44,546 nt of DNA from an uncultured Microcaldota archaeon (GTDB lineage Archaea; Micrarchaeota; Micrarchaeia; Micrarchaeales; Micrarchaeaceae), in contig CAISDH010000055.1 in the NCBI GenBank assembly GCA_903884115.1, forward strand, positions 1 to 44,546, read 5' to 3'. A model generated the notes under the pieces. That model was not told where the DNA came from, did no database searches, and was given only the letters and a program-made list of their open reading frames with translations. This document shows, in pieces, positions 32,816-43,900 of the stretch (positions are counted from its first letter, which is position 1; the number at the start of each line of letters is the position of its first letter). The translations under genes and the position numbers were made by a program.

Positions 32816-34315
32816 GTGCCAAGCGCAGCGCTCAAGGAGCTCGTGGCGAAGCTCTCTAAGTCAGGCATACTGCTGAGCGCTGGTACGGACTCTTTCGAGA
32901 TAGAGGAATCAGGGATAGAGAACATAGCGTCAAAGCTAATCGAGCGCCACAAGGGCGACACCACGCAGAGCATAGTCGGCAAGGAGGAGCTTGCCAACGT
33001 GGTAAAGGAGCTCGAATTGGAGAAGAGCCCGATGATCGTGGAGGCGATCCACGAATCGAATTTCAAACCTGTGGCTGCCGACATCGACGCACAGTACAGC
33101 ATTGATGCGTCACCTGAGGAAGCGTCAGACGGCACTGTTGACAGCTTTGTGACATACTTCAGGAGCAGGCTCAAGAAGATAACCGCGATACTCAATAACA
33201 GAAGCAGCTTGCCGAGGCTTGCACCAAACCTTGAAACTCTCGGAACATACACCGCTGGAAGGGATGTCACGATTCTTGGCATGGTCTCGAACAAAATAGC
33301 AACGAAGAACGGCAATCTGCTAGTGATCCTTGAGGACGAGACTTCCACTGCCAAGCTGATCTTCATGCACAGCTCTGCGTCGCCTGCAGCTGAGCTGTTC
33401 GAGCAGGCGAATGCGATAGTGACGGACGAGGTCATAGCAGTTACGGGCAAGATATCCGGGCCGTTCGTGATTGTGAAAACGATCGTATGGCCTGACGTCC
33501 CGATAAAGGCGAAGAAGCAGGTGAAGGATGACGTGGCGATAGCCTTCATATCAGACATGCACATAGGCAGCAAGCTCTTCATGCAGGACAGGTTCGTGCG
33601 CTTCCTGAACTGGCTCAATGGCGGAGTAGAGGCGAAAAAGGAGCTCGCAGGCAAGGTCAAGTATATTGTCATAGGTGGCGATGTTGTCGACGGAATAGGC
33701 ATCTACCCGAAGCAGGCGCAGGACCTCTCAGTGCTTGACATCTACACGCAGTACAGGATGTTCCTCAACTTCGTTGAAGCCATACCTGATTACATCCACG
33801 TGTTCGTGCTTCCGGGCAACCATGACGCTGTGCAGCTTGCAGAGCCCCAGCCCAGCATATCCAAGGACATGCTTGACAACTTCTCCAAGGACAACGTTCA
33901 TTTCGTGTCAAACCCCTGCTATCTTACGCTCCACGGCATAGAGGTGCTTGCATATCATGGTGCGTCGCTGGATTCGATAATACGCGCAGTGCCTGGCTGC
34001 ACGTATGCATATCCTGAAAGGGCGATGACAGAGATCTTGCGCCGCAGGCACCTGTCCCCGATATACGGCTTCAACGCAATAGTGCCAAGCCGGAACGACA
34101 GCCTTGTGATAGACAAGGTGCCTGACATACTCAACATGGGCCATTTGCATAGGAACGGCCTGAGCAACTACCATGGAGTTAACATACTGAATAGCGGGAC
34201 ATGGCAGGACCGTACTGACTACCAGGTGCTTCTTGGACACATGCCAACACCTTGCATCGCAAGCATATACGAGGCGTCACGCGGAGATTTCACAACGGTA
34301 AACTTCAACAGTTGA
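32816..34315 (+). CDS. polB: DNA polymerase D small subunit DP1 (3'-5' exonuclease)
   Basis: A 499-residue DP1. After an N-terminal helical domain and an OB fold (about 140-225), the calcineurin-like nuclease domain shows SDMHIGS (near 246), GGDVVDGIG, PGNHDAVQ (near 334), YHGASLD, MGHLHRNG and NSGTWQDRTDYQ. These metal-site motifs are all intact, so proofreading activity is expected. The start is GTG 32816, immediately after the UPF0147 stop. Its own stop TGA lies inside the initiation core of the DP2 gene, which should keep the two subunits coupled. Confidence 0.96.
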   Translation: MPSAALKELVAKLSKSGILLSAGTDSFEIEESGIENIASKLIERHKGDTTQSIVGKEELANVVKELELEKSPMIVEAIHESNFKPVAADIDAQYSIDASPEEASDGTVDSFVTYFRSRLKKITAILNNRSSLPRLAPNLETLGTYTAGRDVTILGMVSNKIATKNGNLLVILEDETSTAKLIFMHSSASPAAELFEQANAIVTDEVIAVTGKISGPFVIVKTIVWPDVPIKAKKQVKDDVAIAFISDMHIGSKLFMQDRFVRFLNWLNGGVEAKKELAGKVKYIVIGGDVVDGIGIYPKQAQDLSVLDIYTQYRMFLNFVEAIPDYIHVFVLPGNHDAVQLAEPQPSISKDMLDNFSKDNVHFVSNPCYLTLHGIEVLAYHGASLDSIIRAVPGCTYAYPERAMTEILRRRHLSPIYGFNAIVPSRNDSLVIDKVPDILNMGHLHRNGLSNYHGVNILNSGTWQDRTDYQVLLGHMPTPCIASIYEASRGDFTTVNFNS

Positions 34316-34322
34316 TAACTTG
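34312..34322 (+). promoter_or_regulatory. Stop-embedded ribosome-binding core and TTG start of DP2
   Basis: TTGAT (34312-34316) contains the DP1 stop TGA (34313-34315). Three bases (AAC) separate it from TTG 34320. The TGAT part is complementary to the archaeal 16S 3' end and the spacing is the one used elsewhere in the window. Confidence 0.55.
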
Positions 34323-37300
34323 TACGTGAATGACTATCTAGAGGTGCTGCAAAAAAGTTTCGGCGGCGCATTCACCGTAGCGCAGCAGGCACGCTCCAAA
34401 GGCTACGATCCCGAGAACTTCGTTGAGATAACTCCGGCACCAGACCTTGCTTCAAGAGTTGAAGGAATAATCGGCGTCGAGGGCCTTGCCCAGATAATAC
34501 GGGCAAAGACTGGCACTTTAAGCAGGGAAGCTCTTGCGTTTGAGGTCGCAAAGGAGATATGCACGAACGAGAAGTTCTCGTCATTAAAGGTGCAGGATCG
34601 GCTGACGCTTGCAGTCCGCTCAGGCCTTGCCGTGCTCACCGAGGGCATCGTTGTGGCGCCGACAGAAGGCATACAGGGCGTGGAGCTGCACAAGACAGTG
34701 GAGGGAGCATACTATGCATCTGTGGTGTACTCCGGGCCAATCCGCAGCGCAGGGGGCACGAGCGTAGCGCTGTCAGTGGCGCTCGCAGATGTAGCAAGGA
34801 GGCTACTCGACATCGGGGATTACAAGGCACCTCTGACAGAAGTCGACCGCTACGTTGAAGAAATTCCTATTTATCACAGCCGTATTCACCTGCAGTACCT
34901 TCCCAGCGATTCAGACTTAAGAGCGCTAGTGGAAAACTGCCCCGTGTGCATAGACGGTCTGCCGACAGAGGACATGGAAGTGAGCGTGCACAGGAACATG
35001 GCCCGTCTTGACGCGGACGGCAAGCCGCAGCCCGTAACCAACCGGCTTCGGGGAGGGGTGGCGCTCGTGATGAGCAGCATAGCGCAGAAGGCAAAGAGCG
35101 TGCTCAAGCACACCAAGGCGAACGGCCTGGACTGGGGATGGCTCAACAACCTGATAAAGATAAACAAAGGAACGACGTCACAGTCAGTAGCCGATGACAA
35201 GGCGGAGTTCCTGCAGGAGCTCGTCGCGGGCAGGCCGATACTGGCCTATCCTGGTGCTGCTGGCGGCTTCAGGCTGCGCTACGGGAGGTCGCGTTTCACT
35301 GGCATCGCCTCAAAGGGCTTCAGCCCCGCAAGCATGATAATCCTGGATGACTTCATAGCATGCGGAACCCAGCTCCGCATAGAGAGACCGGGCAAGGGCT
35401 GCGTGGCGACGCCTGTCGACAGCATAGAGGGCCCTTTTGTCAAGCTTGCAAGCGGCGAGGCGCTTCGCATAGACAATGCACAGCAGGCGCAGGAGCTGAA
35501 AAGCCAAGTGAAAAAGATCATATCTGTCGGTGACCTGCTCGTCACTTATGGCGACTTCAAGAAGAGCAACACGCCTCTGATGCCCACAAGCTACGTTGAG
35601 GAGTTCTGGGAAGAGCAGCTGAGAAGCGCTGGCTGCTCCGAAGCCATAGCAGGCACGCCATCTTTCAAGCAGGCGATGGAGCTGTCCGAGAAGCACGGCG
35701 TGCCCATTCATCCACAGTACACTTACGATTACTCTGAAGTATCTACGGGCGCACTCCTGGATGTGGTAAGGGCGCTGGGTGCCGCAGAGATTGAGAAGTC
35801 AGGCAGCAGCATATTCGACGTGTCACTTGTCACTCTGAACAAGGGCGATGCAACAAGCACGGTCACAGCAACGCTTGAAAGGATGTGCTTGCCCCACAAA
35901 GAGTCAGAATCCAAGATAGAGATACAGAAAGACCACGCGCAGTGCATTCTTGCATCGCTGGGTTTCGTCAAGGGCAGGGCGCTCGTTACCGGCGCAGATA
36001 TCGGCGCGCATGCCGAAAAGGCCCCGCTTGAAATCGTGAATGCAGTTGCGCCCTTCAAAGTGATGAAGCGCTCGACAAGGATAGGTGCAAGGATAGGCAG
36101 GCCCGAAAAGGCAAAGGAGAGGCGCATGCAGCCCGCTCCGCATGCGCTGTTCCCGATGGGAAGTACTGGAGGCAACGACAGAAGCCTGTTCAAGCTTTAC
36201 GGGACAGAGAAACGCAAGATGGGTAACCGCGGCGTGGAACTTGATGTTGCGAACTACAGATGCGCACTGGGCAACGAGAGCATATGCGTTCCGTACTGCA
36301 AGAAGCACGGTGCAAGAGGGGTTCTGGAGCGCACCTGCATGAACTGCGGCAGGAAGGCAACCGGAAGCACATGCGCCGCATGCAGCGGCAAGACCATAGC
36401 AAGCAAGCTCAGGTCCGTGGATGTTGCTGCAATGATAGACAGCGCGATGGTGACCCTTGACATGCATGCACTGCCAAAGGGCTTGAAAGGCGTCAAAGGC
36501 CTCATCAACAAGGACAGGATACCTGAGATAATAGAGAAGGGCATACTGCGAGCCACGAACGGCGTGTTCGCCTACAAGGACGGCACCGCCAGGGTTGACG
36601 CAACGGACGTGCCGATCACGCACTTTTATCCTAAAGAATTCGGAATCACAGTCGAGCAGTTGAAACAGATGGGCTACGCCTCCGACTATCGGGGAAACGA
36701 TCTTGTGGCTGAAACGCAGCTTGTAGAATTAATGCACCAGGATGTAATTCTTAACAGGCAAGGCGCAGAGTACCTCATAAAGGTGGCGAAGTTCATCGAC
36801 GACCTTCTGGTAAAGGTGTACAAGCTGGAGCCGTTCTACAACACAAGCGCCGTGGACGACCTCCTGGGCCAGCTCGTGATAACGCTATCGCCGCACACAT
36901 CAGCAGGCATGCTCTGCAGGGTCATAGGCTTCACAGACGCAAGGGTGGGCTTCGCGCATCCTTATGTCATATCTGCAAGAAGGAGGAACTGCGATGGTGA
37001 CGAGGACACAACAATGCTGCTCATGGACGCGCTGCTAAACTTCTCGAAGAGGTACCTTCCAACAACAATAGGGGGTACGATGGACGCTCCGCTCGTACTT
37101 GTCCTGCGTGTGGATCCGAAGGAGGTAGACGACGAAGTGCACGACATGGAAGTGGTTGAGAGCTATGGGGTTGACTTCTACAACAAAACCCTTGAATCGG
37201 CATCTCCTGCAGATGTCCATATGGAGCTTGTAGGAAGCAGGCTGGGCAGCGGCAAGGAATACAGCAACCTGCTTTTCACCCACGAGAGCAGCGTGTATGC

Positions 37301-37781
37301 GATAGCGCAATCCCCGAAGAGGAGCATCTACACCAAGCTGGAGACGATGCGCGAGAAAGTGGAGCTGCAGTTCGCGCTGACCGACCGCCTATGCTCCATC
37401 AACAGGCCGGATGCGGCAAAGAGGCTTATACTGAGCCATTTCATACCCGACCTTATAGGCAACATGCACCTATTCTCAAAGCAGGGATTCCGCTGCATAT
37501 CATGCAACGCCAAGTACAGGAGGGTGCCATTGGCAGGGAAGTGCACCAGGTGCAATACGGGCAAGCTTGTCCTGACAGTGTCAAGAGGAGGGATCGAGAA
37601 GTACCTTGTCATGGCGATAGATCTCGCGAACAGGTACGACCTAGAGCCGTACATCAAGCAGAGGCTCATGCTGATACGCGAGGAGATATTGAAAGTTTTC
37701 GGTGGCGGATTTGGGCCTGATGGGCCAGTCACAGCATCTGGACACCCTACCCGGCAGTTCAACCTCGCCAAGTTCATGTAA
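34320..37781 (+). CDS. polC: DNA polymerase D large subunit DP2
   Basis: A 1153-residue catalytic subunit of the archaeal replicative polymerase. The double-psi beta-barrel active site shows RRRNCDGDEDTTMLLMDALLNFS near 887-909, with Asp892 and Asp894 as likely metal ligands. Zinc modules are visible as VPYCKKHG, TCMNCGRKATGSTCAAC (near 655-695) and CISCNAKYRR with CTRCNTG (near 1058-1085). GPIRSAGGTSVALSVALADVARRLL is the conserved N-terminal region. There is no intein, although many DP2 genes carry one. The extreme C-terminus RQFNLAKFM resembles a PCNA-interacting peptide. The start is TTG 34320; GTG 34326 is an alternative. Confidence 0.96.
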   Translation: MYVNDYLEVLQKSFGGAFTVAQQARSKGYDPENFVEITPAPDLASRVEGIIGVEGLAQIIRAKTGTLSREALAFEVAKEICTNEKFSSLKVQDRLTLAVRSGLAVLTEGIVVAPTEGIQGVELHKTVEGAYYASVVYSGPIRSAGGTSVALSVALADVARRLLDIGDYKAPLTEVDRYVEEIPIYHSRIHLQYLPSDSDLRALVENCPVCIDGLPTEDMEVSVHRNMARLDADGKPQPVTNRLRGGVALVMSSIAQKAKSVLKHTKANGLDWGWLNNLIKINKGTTSQSVADDKAEFLQELVAGRPILAYPGAAGGFRLRYGRSRFTGIASKGFSPASMIILDDFIACGTQLRIERPGKGCVATPVDSIEGPFVKLASGEALRIDNAQQAQELKSQVKKIISVGDLLVTYGDFKKSNTPLMPTSYVEEFWEEQLRSAGCSEAIAGTPSFKQAMELSEKHGVPIHPQYTYDYSEVSTGALLDVVRALGAAEIEKSGSSIFDVSLVTLNKGDATSTVTATLERMCLPHKESESKIEIQKDHAQCILASLGFVKGRALVTGADIGAHAEKAPLEIVNAVAPFKVMKRSTRIGARIGRPEKAKERRMQPAPHALFPMGSTGGNDRSLFKLYGTEKRKMGNRGVELDVANYRCALGNESICVPYCKKHGARGVLERTCMNCGRKATGSTCAACSGKTIASKLRSVDVAAMIDSAMVTLDMHALPKGLKGVKGLINKDRIPEIIEKGILRATNGVFAYKDGTARVDATDVPITHFYPKEFGITVEQLKQMGYASDYRGNDLVAETQLVELMHQDVILNRQGAEYLIKVAKFIDDLLVKVYKLEPFYNTSAVDDLLGQLVITLSPHTSAGMLCRVIGFTDARVGFAHPYVISARRRNCDGDEDTTMLLMDALLNFSKRYLPTTIGGTMDAPLVLVLRVDPKEVDDEVHDMEVVESYGVDFYNKTLESASPADVHMELVGSRLGSGKEYSNLLFTHESSVYAIAQSPKRSIYTKLETMREKVELQFALTDRLCSINRPDAAKRLILSHFIPDLIGNMHLFSKQGFRCISCNAKYRRVPLAGKCTRCNTGKLVLTVSRGGIEKYLVMAIDLANRYDLEPYIKQRLMLIREEILKVFGGGFGPDGPVTASGHPTRQFNLAKFM

Positions 37782-37835
37782 TCAAGAAACCTGACATTGT
37801 ATGTGCCGAAAACATGCAAAAATCAAAATTCGAAA

Positions 37836-37844
37836 GTTATATAG
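37836..37844 (+). promoter_or_regulatory. TATA box of the large surface protein gene
   Basis: GTTATATAG predicts a transcription start near 37866. That is downstream of the first in-frame start (TTG 37854) and upstream of TTG 37884, so the later start is favoured. Confidence 0.5.
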
Positions 37845-37883
37845 CCCTGTAGATTGAGGTATGCTCTCGAAAAGGCGACAAGA

Positions 37884-40778
37884 TTGGTTAAATCGACGTT
37901 CCTGGTCTCATGCGCAGCGCTGTTGCTATTCGCAGGTCTTGCAAATGCGGGCTCTAACGCGCTTACAGTGACAGTATCTCCATTATACCCTCAGATATAT
38001 CATTCAAACTCAGTGACATTCAACGCGATTGTCGTAGGCGGGACTCCTCCGTACGCCTATCAGTGGTATTCTAACGCAGCGTGCTCTATGGGCGGCTTCA
38101 TGGGAGGCAAGGTGACTAACAGTCTCACAATCTCACTGAACAACGGCTACGGCGCATATAATTTCTGCGTGTCTGTCAAGGACTCCGCTAATGCAGTAGT
38201 GACTGCGATTGACACTGCCTATGCGATCTCATTTGCTACTCCCGTTCTTCAGGCATCAATAACATCCTCCGCGAACGTCGTAGACGTCTCACAATCGGTG
38301 ACGCTCACTGCGAATGTGATCGGAGGCGTGCCTCCTTATGCCTATCAGTGGTATGCTGGCCGGACACCGAACGCTGGTTGCGTTGACTTTGATGGAGGTG
38401 CGATCAGCAACGTGCTGACAACGCAGCTTAACAACGGCTATGGCTCATTCGAATGGTGCGTGCAGGTCACGGACTCTGCGAACACCATGACGGAAGCAAA
38501 CTATACCATCTCTGTCGTCTCGCCTGCAAGCACCACAACAACAAGCGTAACGACCGTATCCCCGACCACCTCTGTGAATGCGACAACAACAGTGTCCATA
38601 GGCGGCCCATCGACTTCGGTCAGCCCTACTCCCTTGACCGGAGCCATAGGTGCCTGCCCATTCAACATCTCTCTTTCCGCACCTTATCAGTTCTATCTAT
38701 CTCCTCCATCCATAGCCTTCCATTACACCGCAGCGACGACCGGATCATGCGCTCCGACTGCGCCTTTCAGCGGAAAGATCAGCCTATTCTACAACAGGTC
38801 ATTAAGCGCCACTGAAACCCTGCCTGTGCCGGTGCCGCAATTGCAGCTAGGGAAAACAAACGGCACGATAAGCATAAACAGCACAAACCTGGCGCCTGGA
38901 GTATATGGGGTGCAATTCTACTTCTACTCATCCAACTATCAGAACAGCGGAACTGCGAGCTTCTATATAATCAAACCCGCAGAGCTGCTGATAACCAACT
39001 TCACTGTGCAGCCAGCCAGCGTAACGCTGGGCTCCAGCCCGTCATTAATCCAGGACTTGTCAAACATTGGCGGCCTGGGTTCGACCAATACGACTCTCAA
39101 TATAGGGATATCCGGGCCCAACGGATTCTATAATGTCATACACCAAAAACTGGGCACCATAGGCAAAGGCAACGCACAGACCGTCATAACGCAGCTTGCG
39201 GGTGATGGCGTTGTTTCAGGCATGTATTCTGTGAATGATAATGTGTCTTTCTCAAGCAACCTTACCGCGAGCAACGTGACATACCGCTCCGGTACGTTGT
39301 TCTCCAATACCCAAAAAGGGGTTTATACTGTGCTCTACAATGCCAGCAGCGCATACAACTTTTCAGGAGGGCTGCCAGTCCCGCCGTCTAAAATAGGGCC
39401 CATATCCATTCTGAGCCTCCCTGTTTACACTCGCGTGCTAATTGGCAACACAACAACAGGCTACTTGGGCGTGGCTAATGCAAAGAACTCAACAGTCAGC
39501 ATGATTATTACAACACCTAACGTGTCTTATGGCAAGCTTACCACCTCAATAAAATCTTTCTTCGTCAATGAGGGTACATCGGAATATGTGCAATTCGTGT
39601 TTGTCCCGTACATGAATGCAACTCCTGGGATCTATACAGACCCCATTCGCATAAGTGCGGATTATCTGGGCGCCATCACAAACGGCACGGTATATCTGGT
39701 ATTCGACATTGAGAAGAAGAGCTCTGCTGTTGTGAATTTCGACATGCAAGAGGAGATGATGAATTATGGCAAGAACCTTGGAGTTTCCATTGACGTGTAC
39801 AACCCGACCAGCAGGGCCCTCAACAATACTGTGATGTATGTAAAGTTTCCATCATTCGCTGCGCCAACAAACGACATATTGCTGACTGGGGTGCAGGCAA
39901 ACGAAACCGCTTCCGGAGGCGAGACGTCGTTGGAATGGCTGATGTCATTCATACAGCCAGGCCGTTCGGTCCAGCTTGGCTATTCCGTGTCAAACGTGAC
40001 TGACCTTCCTCTGCTGCTTGGACCATTCACCAATCTGGCATCGACTTCGGGATCGACCGCCCCAACTTTTACTCTCATAAACATGGCGCCAGAGAAATTG
40101 GTGCTCGGCGAGAATGTAACCCTGACGGTAAGCGGCCTCTATCAGGGCGCGTACCAGTCCGGCGTGACTCTGCGTCTCTCATCGACTTCTGCGAACGTGG
40201 TAGATCCGGTGCAGATAATACCAAATGTCATGCAGTCGCAGATCATCAGCGTCCCATTCACAATAGTGCCTGCCACTATAGGGAACTCAACACTCGATTT
40301 TTCCGTAAAGGGGCAGGGCATAAACAAGACCTATTCCATACCGCTAATCATCACGCAAAAATACACTGCCCTGACGCGCTTTGTCGATATGATAGAAAGT
40401 AACGTTCAATTGCTCGTTGCCACTGCGCTCGTTGTGGCTCTGTTGTTAGCGCTCCTGCAGGTCGCAACCGAGGCGCTTCCCAAGTCCATATTGATCGAGC
40501 AGTGCACCGAGTCTACGTCCAACGCGGCGATGCGCAAGTACAACTACGACCATGTATTTGAGCTATTGTCCAAACCGGCGGATGAGAAAGAGAACAAAAT
40601 GCGGCTAAAGTGCGTCCCGGTCAAATGGGGCATTTTCACGCCCCTAAACAAGAGGGACGTGAGGATCATCAACGATTCGGGTCACCTGACCATATACACG
40701 CGCGGAGCTGTGGCAAACAAGCTGAAAGCATGCCTGAAACTCAACAAATTGCAGTTTGTGGCTCTGATGACAAAGTAG
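37884..40778 (+). CDS. Large surface protein with Ig-like repeats, one membrane helix and a cytoplasmic C-terminal domain
   Basis: About 964 residues, function unknown. A signal peptide (STFLVSCAALLLFAGLANAG) is followed by two Ig/PKD-like repeats of about 90 residues sharing GGxPPYAYQWY, LNNGYGxxxxCVxVxDSANxxxxA. A Ser/Thr-rich linker (PASTTTTSVTTVSPTTS onward) may be O-glycosylated. Several further beta domains with many N-x-S/T sequons follow, then a membrane helix (LLVATALVVALLLALLQV, about 840-860). Unlike most surface proteins it does not end there: about 95 charged residues with two Cys follow, including KWGIFTPLNKRDVRIINDSGHLTIY as two segments, presumably in the cytosol. The frame also opens at TTG 37854; I favour 37884 from the promoter position. 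Confidence 0.8.
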   Translation: MVKSTFLVSCAALLLFAGLANAGSNALTVTVSPLYPQIYHSNSVTFNAIVVGGTPPYAYQWYSNAACSMGGFMGGKVTNSLTISLNNGYGAYNFCVSVKDSANAVVTAIDTAYAISFATPVLQASITSSANVVDVSQSVTLTANVIGGVPPYAYQWYAGRTPNAGCVDFDGGAISNVLTTQLNNGYGSFEWCVQVTDSANTMTEANYTISVVSPASTTTTSVTTVSPTTSVNATTTVSIGGPSTSVSPTPLTGAIGACPFNISLSAPYQFYLSPPSIAFHYTAATTGSCAPTAPFSGKISLFYNRSLSATETLPVPVPQLQLGKTNGTISINSTNLAPGVYGVQFYFYSSNYQNSGTASFYIIKPAELLITNFTVQPASVTLGSSPSLIQDLSNIGGLGSTNTTLNIGISGPNGFYNVIHQKLGTIGKGNAQTVITQLAGDGVVSGMYSVNDNVSFSSNLTASNVTYRSGTLFSNTQKGVYTVLYNASSAYNFSGGLPVPPSKIGPISILSLPVYTRVLIGNTTTGYLGVANAKNSTVSMIITTPNVSYGKLTTSIKSFFVNEGTSEYVQFVFVPYMNATPGIYTDPIRISADYLGAITNGTVYLVFDIEKKSSAVVNFDMQEEMMNYGKNLGVSIDVYNPTSRALNNTVMYVKFPSFAAPTNDILLTGVQANETASGGETSLEWLMSFIQPGRSVQLGYSVSNVTDLPLLLGPFTNLASTSGSTAPTFTLINMAPEKLVLGENVTLTVSGLYQGAYQSGVTLRLSSTSANVVDPVQIIPNVMQSQIISVPFTIVPATIGNSTLDFSVKGQGINKTYSIPLIITQKYTALTRFVDMIESNVQLLVATALVVALLLALLQVATEALPKSILIEQCTESTSNAAMRKYNYDHVFELLSKPADEKENKMRLKCVPVKWGIFTPLNKRDVRIINDSGHLTIYTRGAVANKLKACLKLNKLQFVALMTK

Positions 40779-40960
40779 CCTGCCTGACAAACTGCGCAAT
40801 TACTGTTGCGGTGAGCGGTCCAATTCACTGTTACTGTTAAACTTGTTGGTTTTTGTCCCCAAATTAAGGCAATAAAAAGACTTTTATAGGTGTTCTGCCT
40901 TTTAAATTAAGCATAACATTGGATGGGGGTCTGATATTGTGCGCACTGTTACGAGGGGAT
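40779..40960 (+). promoter_or_regulatory. Intergenic region with promoter of the right-end surface gene
   Basis: No gene is seen here. A T-rich run (about 40848-40856) may terminate the upstream gene. CCTTTTAAATTAAGC (40898-40912) is the best TATA candidate, with a second, CTTTTATAG, at 40880-40888. Either would give a leader of about 25-50 bases before ATG 40961. GAGGGG directly before ATATG could act as a ribosome-binding site. Confidence 0.45.
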
Positions 40961-43900
40961 ATGATAAACAGTAGTCTATTCAGAGCATTAGCTTTGATTT
41001 CTCTGCTTGTAGGCATGCTTTTATTTGCGACAAATATCACATTTGCAGCAAGTTGCGGAACTCTTCCATCAAGCGTGTCTTCGCTTGTAGTATCGTGCTA
41101 TCCTGTAAACATAGTCAACACACAGACATCCCCTACCTCTTCTGGCCTGCAGCTAGAGTTATCAAACTATCCTACAAACGCGCTAGCAGGCAACACCTTT
41201 GTGTACAACTCTGTTTCCGGTGCGCAGATGCCGGCATGGGTCGAGTCCAGCAGCATAGTGTGGGTGAACCTTGGCGCAAACACAATATCCGCCAGTTCCT
41301 CGGCAAACGGCATTTATTATGTGGCAGTCGGCAGCTCAGGCACGAACTTCTTCACTTCTGGCAACAACATAGGCGAAGCGCCGCAACTGTCTGGCAGCAA
41401 CACTGCAACAGGATACGGCACCTATGATAATGGCGCAAGCGTGTTCACACAGTATGGTGGAAAGAGCTGGGCATCTTTCACATCTGAGAACGGCATATGG
41501 TTGACGTCAAACGGCTTCTTACAGCAAATGTCAACAACAGCAGGAGCTACAACAAATGGCGGCGCATCTGAAGTCATAACTGGCACTTCTTACTCTGTGA
41601 CCGGCAACTACATTCTAGAGCAGGCATTTAACTATTCTAACAACGCAATCGCAAGAGTAGGTATAATTGCAGACGGAACTGTTGGTACTGCGAATGACGT
41701 CTATTCTTATAGGTTCATCGGCCAACAGAACAGCAACGGTGCCGGATTCTTGAGCTTCTTGAATGACCAAGTGACATGGGTCGTAAACAACAACTACCAA
41801 GGTGCCATGAGCACGCCCTACACTATGTCTGTGACCGATGCTGCAGGCACATGGAGCGGAAATCTCCTCTCTGGTTACAATATTGGCGGAAGTGTATTAA
41901 CGAGCCTTGCACCGACAGCGTACTCAACAGCAAATGGTAAAGGTGCTACGACAGGCTATGTTGGTATAAGTGCATCATGGTACAATGGCGCCAACACAGT
42001 GGCCAACCCGATAAATGTCCAGTGGTTCAGGATGCGAACGTATCCACCCAGTGGCGTAATGCCGACCGTGAGCTATCGGGCTGCTATATCTCCTCCGTCT
42101 TCTCCATCAACAACAGGTGCGACAATAAATAGCGGACAGGCCAACACGATAACCGCTAGCTGGGTAGGGGGCGTGCCGAACTTCGTTGTCACGCTGTTCT
42201 CAGGTGTATCATCAACATGTTCGTCTGACACCACTGTCGCGAACACGGCATCAGGCATCTCAGGGCAATCAACGACATTCGTTGTCTCTCCATCCAGCAG
42301 CACATACTATTGCATAGGTGTCATGGGTTCGGACTCAGGAGTAGCAAACCAGATCATTGCAAATCAAATAGTGGTAAATGCCGCGCCTTCACTTTCATCC
42401 ACCGTAGGCTACAACTCATTTGTGACCAGCGGTACCACTACACCTACCTCACTAAGCACAAGCGGTCCCTACACCTCAAATTTCTTCGTAATATCCGGCA
42501 ATGCTAAAACAGGGAGCTCTACTCCCACAAACACTGTTTCAAATACCATAGTTGACATCAGCTCCACTATCATTCATAACACCGGACCCAATAGATATTT
42601 GAACACCTCCGTGATAGGGCACGGCGCAGCGGTAGGAACGATAACATACAGCACATGCTCCAACGGCTGCGGCACTGTACTGGCCGCTGTCGCAGCGAAC
42701 GTTATATACACTGCCAATACTGTGAACGGTGACTTTTATCAAATAAGCGGAGCCACTGCTTCATCAACAACCTACACCTTGACCTTTCCTGTGGCCACCA
42801 GCAACAGTTTTGTTATAATATTGTATTCTATTGGCGGCCACACCTTCAATGTAGCACCAGCAACTAGTGCAACCGGCTGTTCTTTAGTGCAGAACACCGC
42901 AAGCGGCACCGTAGCAGCAGCAGCGATAACTGTCTGCAATAGCATTGCAGCGGGAACCTACACTGCAAACCTGATAACTCCTACAGCTACAACTCTCGGG
43001 AGCTATGCAATTGGCGCATATGTCTTCAGCCCATACACCGTCACGCTTGATGACACTCCTGCAGCTGCAGGAACAATAACACCTAACGGGATAACTCCCC
43101 AGTCAAATGGAAACACAATAACAATAATCGGAACAAACACAGTGACTGCAAATCCCGCCACTACTTATTCATTCAACAACTGGATTGTCAGCGATGCAAA
43201 TATTCTAGTTGCGAACACGCTCGCACCAACCACGGCAATTACCGTGGAGGGTTCTGGCACGCTTACAGCAAATTACCTGTACAGTGTTAACACTCTCAAA
43301 GCAACTCCAAATCCTTACACGCTTACCAACACAACAATAGACGTTACGCAGATATCGCTTGCAAACACTGTCATTTCTAATGGCCATCTTGGTACAACTT
43401 CCTACACAGGCAACTGGTTCTGGATCCCGCCTGCTTCATCCAACATAGCGCTTGGAAATACGATAGTGGCTGCACTGCCCACTACAAACAATGCACTAAC
43501 CCTGACAATAAACGCAGTCTCGTCAAACAGCTTGAAGATGTCTTTCAACGGAATAGTCTACTATGCGAATGCCATAGGCATAAACACCATATACGGAACC
43601 TGGACTTTCAACGCCTTCGCTAGCGATGCGAACCACGACATCAGTCCAAGCCCTGCTCTTACAAATACCCTAACAGTCAACCCTAAAATATCAATAACAA
43701 GTGTCTGGTCATCGAACAACATAGCAGACCAACTACAGTACGAAACAATAACCGGTTCATGGACAGGAGGGACCTCAGGATTCACCGCCAACTTCTACAT
43801 CACGAACACGATCAACGGCAACGTTATCGCCAATTCCTTGACAGCAGCGACATCACCTGCGACATTCACCTTCCAGGTGCCGCAAACGAACAATGCACTC

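Noticed and set aside
34320-37781. Possible intein in the DP2 gene
   Set aside because: The protein is continuous through the active-site and zinc regions at normal length, with no splicing blocks or homing-endonuclease motifs.
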